Shown here: one piece after another, positions 59,020-64,000 of the stretch | Layout: every line of letters starts with the position of its first letter | Position numbering within the stretch: the stretch's first letter is position 1 | NCBI RefSeq assembly: GCF_009834225.1 | Contig: NZ_CP047176.1 | Span: 2,976,001 to 3,040,000 of the forward strand | DNA length: 64,000 bases | Origin: Rathayibacter sp. VKM Ac-2759 | Lineage (GTDB): Bacteria > Actinomycetota > Actinomycetes > Actinomycetales > Microbacteriaceae | Reading direction: 5' to 3' | Made by a program: the position numbers and the translations under genes | The notes under the pieces: model-generated | Told to the model about the DNA's origin: nothing | The model's input: the letters and a program-made list of their open reading frames with translations, nothing else | Databases searched by the model: none

Positions 59020-61116
59020 ATGCCGGCGAGACCGATCGACGAGTCCCCCCTCCGCGGGCACCCCGCGAAGCGCCGCCGCCGGCTCCCGGAGGCGCTCGTC
59101 GCGCTCGCCGCGGCCGTCGCCCTCGCGCTCGCCCCGGCGATGACCGCCTCGGCCGAATCGCCGGTCGCGTTCTCCTCCTCCCCCGTGCTCGACTCGGCCG
59201 GCGCGCTCACCCCGGACGAGGTCGCGTCCGTCGAGGCGGCGGCCTCGACCCTCTACGACGAGCACCGCGTGCAGCTCTTCGTCGCGTTCGTCAACGACTT
59301 CTCCGACCCCTCCGATCGCGTCCAGTGGGCCGACGACACGGCGACCCTCAACGGGCTGGGCACCGACGACGTCCTGCTGGCCGTCGCCGTCGAGCAGCGG
59401 CAGTACCAGGTGTCGGTCGCGCAGGGCTTCGCCCTCGACGACGCCCAGGTCGCCTCGCTGCAGACAGACGACATCGAGCCGCGCCTCGTCGAGAGCGACT
59501 GGGCCGGAGCCGCGGTCGCGGCCGCCGAGGGCATCGGCGATCGGCTCGACGCCCCGACCGCGGGCGAGACCCTCGGCTCGGGGCTCCTGCTCACCCTCGG
59601 GATCCTCGCCGCGCTCGTCGTGGTCGGCCTCGTCGTCTGGCTGCTGGTCCGCCGCTCCCGCCGCAGGAAGGCCGCGGAGGCGGTCGAGGCGTCGATCGAC
59701 GAGCTCGCGACGCGTGCCGGCTCGGCGCTCGTGCACGCCGACGACGCCGTCCGCACCAGCGAGCAGGAGGTGGGCTTCGCCGAGGCGCAGTTCGGCAGCG
59801 ACGCGACGGGGCCGTTCCGCGAGGCGCTCGTCACGGCGAAGGGCATGCTCGGCGAGGCGTTCAGCCTGCAGCAGCGGCTCGACGACGCCGAGCCCGAGAC
59901 CGAGCAGGAGCGGCGCGACGGCTACGCCAGGATCCTGCAGCTGTGCACCGGCATCGACGAGGTGCTCGACGAGAAGGCCGAGGCGTTCGAGCAGCTCCGC
60001 GCGCTCGAGAAGAACGCTCCGGAGGTGGCCGCCCGGCTCTCCGCGCGCGTCGCGGCGGTCGCCGAGCGCGTCGCGCCCACGCGCAGGACCCTCGCCGACC
60101 TCGCCGCCCGCTACGCCCCCTCCGCGATCGACGACGTCGTCGACGACGCCGACCAGGCCGAGGACCGCCTCCGCTTCGCGCGCGACGGTGCGGCGTCGGC
60201 ACTGGAGTCGATCTCCTCGGGCGACACGGGACGCGCCGCCGTGCTCCTGCGCGCCGGTCAGCAGGCGGCCGAGCAGGCGTCCGGTCTGCTCGACACGGTC
60301 GCCGCCCGGTCGACGGATCTGGGCGAGGCGGAGGCGTCGCTGGCCGCGCGGATCGCCGAGATCCGCGCGGACGTGACGCAGGGGCGGACCCTCGTGGCGT
60401 CCTCGAGCGACCAGGAGTCGGCCGCGCTCGCGCAGAACGTCGCCGCGGCCGTCGCCTCGACCGAGAGCCAGCTCGACGGGATCGAGCGCGATGCGGCGAT
60501 CAGCCCCCGCGACCCGCTCGGCCTGCTCGAGCGGCTCGCCGCCGCCGACGCGACGATCGACACCGCGGTCGGCGGCTACCGCGACGCGCAGGCCCAACAG
60601 CAGCGCGAGCGCGCGGCCCTGACCGCTGAGCTGACCGCCGCCCGCAGCCGGGTCTCGGCCGCCGAGGACTTCATCGCCTCGCGTCGCGGCGCCGTCGGCT
60701 CGGAGGCGCGCACCCGGGTCGCCGAGGCCGCCCGCTCCGCCGAGTACGCCGCGCAGATCGCCGCGACCGACCCGCGCGAGGCCCTCGCCTCCGCCCAGCG
60801 CGCCTCCTCCCTCGCCCAGCAGGCCCTCGACCGTGCGCGCTCGGACGCGAGCGCCTACTCCGCCCCGAACGCCGTCGGCAGCCCGTTCGGCGGCAGCACC
60901 ACGGGCGCGTTCCTCGGTGGGATCCTCGTCGAGTCTTTGCTCGGCGGTGGCGGCGGACGCCGCTCGGGCTACCGCTCCGGCGGCTTCGGCGGCGGAGGCT
61001 TCTCCGGCGGCTTCGGCGGCGGAGGCTCCTCCCGCCGCTCCGGCGGCGGCGGCGGCTTCGGCGGCGGTCGCAGCAGCGGCGGCGGCGGTCGGCGCGGCGG
61101 CGGCGGACGCTTCTGA
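59020..61116 (+). CDS. TPM domain membrane protein with Gly-rich tail
   Basis: The 698-residue protein has a signal peptide (about 24-47), an extracytoplasmic TPM_phosphatase domain (about 55-165; STLYDEHRVQLFVAFVNDF and DVLLAVAVEQRQYQVSVAQG), a transmembrane helix (about 186-210), a long Ala/Glu-rich coiled-coil cytoplasmic region (about 215-620), and a tail of tandem GGGFGG-like repeats with Ser and Arg. TPM proteins are involved in membrane or photosystem maintenance in other organisms; the role here is unknown. A PspA gene follows after 50 nt, suggesting an envelope-maintenance pair. Confidence 0.88.
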   Translation: MPARPIDESPLRGHPAKRRRRLPEALVALAAAVALALAPAMTASAESPVAFSSSPVLDSAGALTPDEVASVEAAASTLYDEHRVQLFVAFVNDFSDPSDRVQWADDTATLNGLGTDDVLLAVAVEQRQYQVSVAQGFALDDAQVASLQTDDIEPRLVESDWAGAAVAAAEGIGDRLDAPTAGETLGSGLLLTLGILAALVVVGLVVWLLVRRSRRRKAAEAVEASIDELATRAGSALVHADDAVRTSEQEVGFAEAQFGSDATGPFREALVTAKGMLGEAFSLQQRLDDAEPETEQERRDGYARILQLCTGIDEVLDEKAEAFEQLRALEKNAPEVAARLSARVAAVAERVAPTRRTLADLAARYAPSAIDDVVDDADQAEDRLRFARDGAASALESISSGDTGRAAVLLRAGQQAAEQASGLLDTVAARSTDLGEAEASLAARIAEIRADVTQGRTLVASSSDQESAALAQNVAAAVASTESQLDGIERDAAISPRDPLGLLERLAAADATIDTAVGGYRDAQAQQQRERAALTAELTAARSRVSAAEDFIASRRGAVGSEARTRVAEAARSAEYAAQIAATDPREALASAQRASSLAQQALDRARSDASAYSAPNAVGSPFGGSTTGAFLGGILVESLLGGGGGRRSGYRSGGFGGGGFSGGFGGGGSSRRSGGGGGFGGGRSSGGGGRRGGGGRF

Positions 61117-61166
61117 CCCGCGACGTACTTCGATCCCTCATCACCCCTCACGCAAGGAGAGACAGC

Positions 61167-61904
61167 ATGGCTCAGAGACAGTCGATCTTCGGCCGCATCG
61201 CGCAGCTCGCGAAGGCCAACATCAACGCGCTCCTCGATCAGGCCGAGGACCCGCAGAAGATGCTCGACCAGATGGTGCGCGACTACACCGACAGCATCCG
61301 CGACGCCGAGGCCGCCATCGCGCAGACGATCGGCAACCTGCGGCTGCTCGAGGACGACTACCGCGAGGACGTCCGGAACGCCGACGAGTGGGGCGGCAAG
61401 GCCCTCGCCGCGAGCCGCAAGGCGGACGAGCTGCGCGCCGCCGGCACGACGGCCGACGCCGACAAGTTCGATGCGCTGGCCAAGGTCGCGCTGCAGCGCC
61501 AGATCCAGTCGGAGAAGGAGGCGAAGGACGCCGAGCCGACCATCGCCTCGCAGACCGAGGTGGTCGACAAGCTCAAGTCCGGTCTCGATCAGATGCGCGA
61601 GAAGCTGCAGCAGCTCTCCGCCAAGCGCGACGAGCTGATCGCGCGCTCGAAGACGGTCGAGGCCCAGAGCCAGGTCCAGGACGCGATCAAGAGCATCGAC
61701 ATCATGGATCCGACCAGCGAGGTCAGCCGCTTCGAGCAGAAGATCCGCCGCGAGGAGGCTCGCGTGCGCGGCGCGGAGGAGCTCGCCTCGTCGAGCCTCG
61801 ACGCGCAGTTCGAGTCGCTCGAGGACCTGGGCGAGATGACCGAGGTCGAGGCGCGGCTGGCCGCCCTCAAGTCGCCCCGCGCGCAGGACTCGATCGGTTC
61901 CTGA
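61167..61904 (+). CDS. pspA: PspA/IM30 family protein
   Basis: The 245-residue protein is almost entirely alpha-helical coiled coil, with the PspA N-terminus (IFGRIAQLAKANINALLDQAEDPQKMLDQMVRDY) and regular heptads to residue ~215. PspA-type (ESCRT-III-like) proteins polymerise on stressed membranes and keep them intact. The ATG follows AAGGAGA. Downstream of the TPM gene and followed by a strong terminator, it is probably co-transcribed with it. Confidence 0.94.
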   Translation: MAQRQSIFGRIAQLAKANINALLDQAEDPQKMLDQMVRDYTDSIRDAEAAIAQTIGNLRLLEDDYREDVRNADEWGGKALAASRKADELRAAGTTADADKFDALAKVALQRQIQSEKEAKDAEPTIASQTEVVDKLKSGLDQMREKLQQLSAKRDELIARSKTVEAQSQVQDAIKSIDIMDPTSEVSRFEQKIRREEARVRGAEELASSSLDAQFESLEDLGEMTEVEARLAALKSPRAQDSIGS

Positions 61905-61918
61905 CCTCGTCCGCGTCC

Positions 61919-61956
61919 GCCTCCGACGGGGCGGGAAGTCAACCCCCGTCGGAGGC
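61919..61956 (+). terminator. Terminator of the TPM-pspA operon
   Basis: A perfect 13-bp inverted repeat (61919-61931 with 61944-61956). Confidence 0.75.
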
Positions 61957-62220
61957 ACACGGCCCTGTCGCGCCGTGGCGGACCGCCGTCGCGGGGCGCT
62001 GGAGGCTCCGAGAACGCCGCGCCGCGCGAAGGCTGGCAATCACCCTGATGCGCGCGGGACCGCCAACCCCCTACTCTTCCAAGAGACCCCTGACACTGGT
62101 CGATTCATACTGCGACCGGCATATATCGGCGCGGTGAACCAGGAGCGGACCGGGCCCAGCCGGGGATCGCTCGCCGAGAGGCCGCCGGGATCGGCGGCCG
62201 CCCCGAAGAGCGAGGCGCTT
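61957..62220 (+). promoter_or_regulatory. Leader/promoter region of the desaturase gene
   Basis: No gene is visible. An unusually A/T-rich patch around 62100-62130 contains CATACT and CATATAT, next to a partial palindrome of the form CCG-(GCATATAT)-CGG. This is a likely promoter/operator, leaving a leader of about 90 nt before the ATG at 62221. Confidence 0.35.
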
Positions 62221-63342
62221 ATGAGCACCCCCGTCACCCTGACCGATGGAACCGAGGCCGCACGGCCCCGCGTCGTCCGCACCCGCCCCCGCACCGACGG
62301 CCGCGTGAACCCCACGACCGAGTACTCCGGCCTCCTCAGCACCGTGCGCGACGCCGGTCTGCTGCGCCGCCGCACCGGCTTCTACTACCTCATGTTCTCG
62401 GCGCTGGTGCTGGCCACCGGCGGCATCGTCACCGGCTTCGTCCTGCTGGGCGACTCCTGGTTCCAGCTGCTGCTCGCCGCCGCGCTCGGCATCGTGCTCA
62501 CGCAGTTCGCCTTCCTCGCCCACGAGGCCTCGCACCGCCAGGTATTCGAGTCGGGCAGGGCCAACGACGTCGCAGGACGCACGCTCGCCAACCTGTTCGT
62601 CGGCATCAGCTACTCGTGGTGGATGACCAAGCACAGCCGTCACCACGCCAACCCGAACGTGCTCGGCAAGGATCCCGACATCGAGCGCGACGTCGTCTCG
62701 TTCACCCCCGAGGACGCGGCCCGCTCGCGCGGCGCCTACGCCTGGCTGACGCGCCGCCAGGGCTACGCCTTCTTCCCGCTCCTCCTGCTCGAGGGCATCA
62801 ACCTGCACCTGCACGGCTTCCGCACCGTCTTCGGCCGCGGCAAGGTCGACAAGCGCTGGGTCGAGATCACCATGCTGGTCACCCGCGTCGGCCTCTACCT
62901 CGCCGTCATCTTCTGGGCGCTGCCGCTCGGCATGGCCTTCGCGTTCCTCGGCGTGCAGATGGGCGTCTTCGGCCTCTACATGGGCGCCTCGTTCGCGCCG
63001 AACCACAAGGGCATGCCGCTGCTGCCCAAGGAGGCGCGCGTCGACTTCCTCCGCCGCCAGGTCCTCACCTCGCGCAACATCCGCAGCAACTGGGTCACCG
63101 ACCTCTACATGGGCGGCCTCAACTACCAGGTCGAGCACCACCTGTTCCCGAACATGCCCCGCCCGGCGCTGCGCCGCGCGCAGGTCATCGCCAAGGAGTA
63201 CTGCACCACCCACCAGATCCCCTACACCGAGACCACGCTCCGCGAGTCGTACGCGATCGTGATCCGCTACCTCAACAACGTCGGCCTGTCGGCCGGCGGC
63301 GACCCGTTCGACTGCCCGGCGGCCTCGGCCTACGGACGCTGA
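62221..63342 (+). CDS. Fatty acid desaturase (membrane acyl-lipid/acyl-CoA type)
   Basis: The 373-residue protein has four to six transmembrane segments and three histidine boxes for the di-iron centre: HEASH near residue 101, HSRHH near 137, and QVEHHLFP near 303. It introduces a double bond into membrane acyl chains, and such enzymes are often cold-induced. No electron donor gene is adjacent. ATG 62221 is the first in-frame start that preserves the usual ~40-residue soluble N-terminus. Confidence 0.93.
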   Translation: MSTPVTLTDGTEAARPRVVRTRPRTDGRVNPTTEYSGLLSTVRDAGLLRRRTGFYYLMFSALVLATGGIVTGFVLLGDSWFQLLLAAALGIVLTQFAFLAHEASHRQVFESGRANDVAGRTLANLFVGISYSWWMTKHSRHHANPNVLGKDPDIERDVVSFTPEDAARSRGAYAWLTRRQGYAFFPLLLLEGINLHLHGFRTVFGRGKVDKRWVEITMLVTRVGLYLAVIFWALPLGMAFAFLGVQMGVFGLYMGASFAPNHKGMPLLPKEARVDFLRRQVLTSRNIRSNWVTDLYMGGLNYQVEHHLFPNMPRPALRRAQVIAKEYCTTHQIPYTETTLRESYAIVIRYLNNVGLSAGGDPFDCPAASAYGR

Positions 63343-63357
63343 GTCCGGCTGCACCGC

Positions 63358-63408
63358 CACGAGGAAGGCCCTTCCGCTCCGCACAGGAGAGGGAGGGCCT
63401 TCCTCGTG
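63358..63408. terminator. Terminator of the desaturase gene
   Basis: A perfect 15-bp inverted repeat (63358-63372 with 63394-63408). Confidence 0.8.
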
Positions 63409-63498
63409 CAACGGGTCGGGTCAGGAGGAGGCCCCGACGATGCCGACTCGTCGTCTTCGGGCGAACGCAAGGGGGGTGCGCCGCCCCGGATGTCGACC

Positions 63499-63504
63499 TA
63501 GCGT
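63499..63504 (+). promoter_or_regulatory. -10 box of leaderless hypothetical gene
   Basis: TAGCGT, 7 nt before the ATG at 63512. Confidence 0.45.
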
Positions 63505-63511
63505 GAAGACC

Positions 63512-63772
63512 ATGAGCACTTCAGACAACGACATCGAGCCCACCCTCGTCGACCCCGCCGGAACCCCCGCTTCGAGCGACCCGTCGACCGCCGGCCTCGA
63601 CGAGGTGGGCGGCGCCGCCTCGGGACAGTCCGCCGCCGGGGACGACCAGTCCGCCGCCGGAGTCGACGGCAACGGCGACGAGCTGAACCCGCCCCTCCCC
63701 GACTGGGGACCCACCGACGGCGTCCATGGCACCGACGCCGAGACCGACGACTCGGGCACCGCCACGCCCTGA
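63512..63772 (+). CDS. Small acidic, low-complexity hypothetical protein
   Basis: The 86-residue product is rich in Asp, Ser, Ala, Gly and Pro (SDNDIEPTLVDPAGTPASSD at the start), is probably intrinsically disordered and has no recognisable domain. The ATG is supported by its leaderless -10; an in-frame start at 63440 lies upstream of the promoter. A nested hairpin terminator follows 14 nt after the stop. Confidence 0.55.
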   Translation: MSTSDNDIEPTLVDPAGTPASSDPSTAGLDEVGGAASGQSAAGDDQSAAGVDGNGDELNPPLPDWGPTDGVHGTDAETDDSGTATP

Positions 63773-63786
63773 CGACGCACACCCGA

Positions 63787-63840
63787 GGGACCTCTCCAGC
63801 CGCTCGGCGAGCACGCCGAGCCCGACACGGAGAGGTCCCT
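63787..63840 (+). terminator. Nested hairpin terminator
   Basis: An outer 12-bp stem (63787-63798 with 63829-63840) encloses a second perfect stem CTCGGCG/CGCCGAG (63803-63809 with 63814-63820). Confidence 0.65.
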
Positions 63841-63883
63841 CCGTGTTCGCCGGAGGGTCGCCGGCGCGCCACGACGACGGCCC

Positions 63884-63889
63884 TACACT
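63884..63889 (+). promoter_or_regulatory. -10 box of leaderless EEP-family gene
   Basis: TACACT, 6 nt before the ATG at 63896. Confidence 0.45.
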
Positions 63890-63895
63890 GGCGCA

Positions 63896-64000
63896 ATGCA
63901 GTCGAATGAACGCGCGCTCCGTGTGATCTCGTACAACCTCCGCGAGCACCGGGCGCACGTCGAGATCGCTCCCCTGGCCGCGCGCCACGACGTCGACGTC
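63896..64000 (+). CDS. Endonuclease/exonuclease/phosphatase family protein (3' truncated)
   Basis: Only the first 35 residues are in the window. ALRVISYNLREHRAHVEIA matches the conserved N-terminal strand of the EEP (DNase I-like) superfamily, where the Asn of YNLRE binds the catalytic metal. Nuclease or phosphodiesterase specificity cannot be judged from this fragment. Confidence 0.7.
   Translation, partial: MQSNERALRVISYNLREHRAHVEIAPLAARHDVDV

Noticed and set aside
60960..61110. Tandem repeat as a mobile or regulatory element
   Set aside because: The GGC-rich repeats encode the Gly-rich tail of the TPM protein in frame and need no other explanation.

Overview
The window is very GC-rich, densely packed chromosomal DNA from a high-GC Gram-positive actinobacterium. 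The gene repertoire points to the family Microbacteriaceae (Rathayibacter, Clavibacter or Curtobacterium type), but the genus cannot be fixed from the sequence alone. Supporting signs are strong G/C third-position bias, an Lhr-type helicase next to a Nei-type glycosylase, paired LytR-CpsA-Psr proteins, an Asp23 envelope-stress island, an F420-type oxidoreductase, and many start codons only 6-7 nt downstream of a TANNNT -10 box (leaderless transcripts). There is no prophage, rRNA, CRISPR array or conventional insertion sequence.

Layout. 1-7.6 kb: small enzymes and hypotheticals, a DEAD-box RNA helicase whose C-terminal tail is scattered over several frames, then a convergent gap filled with a hairpin repeat and a 99-bp tandem array. 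7.6-13.2 kb: lhr-nei repair operon. 13.2-21.6 kb: two tRNA-Ser genes, seryl-tRNA synthetase, two LCP ligases, a sigma factor with a coupled membrane protein, and a TspO-like protein. 21.7-32.3 kb: metabolism (enoyl-CoA hydratase, lipid kinase, 2-hydroxy-acid oxidase, prephenate dehydratase, phosphoglucomutase, aldo-keto reductase, ribokinase) and a CCC1/VIT1 transporter behind a yybP-ykoY-type manganese riboswitch. 32.3-36.7 kb: divergent Asp23/Gls24 envelope-stress island with its own sigma factor and a CsbD protein. 36.7-42.9 kb: wall hydrolases, a Mur ligase, an MFS exporter. 43-45.5 kb: GH1 beta-glucosidase with its LacI repressor and operator. 45.6-51.3 kb: DUF559 nuclease cassette, solitary DNA methyltransferase, lipoate ligase, lipase-like hydrolase, TerC. 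51.3-55.3 kb: CitA/CitB-type two-component system divergent from a CitMHS transporter. 55.3-64 kb: TauE exporter, LLM oxidoreductase, OYE-family reductase, TPM protein plus PspA, fatty acid desaturase and the start of an endonuclease/exonuclease/phosphatase gene.

The most interesting structure is in gaps between convergent genes. Two homologous single-gene DUF559 (PD-(D/E)XK nuclease-like) cassettes each lie between convergent housekeeping genes, and each is bracketed by two near-identical copies of a bidirectional terminator hairpin. The hairpin sequence differs between the two loci, so it looks like duplicated target rather than part of the element. Two other convergent gaps hold a second repeat family with two covarying hairpins, one of them amplified into a 99-bp tandem array. 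Together these suggest that terminators between convergent genes are preferred landing sites for small, little-described elements in this genome.
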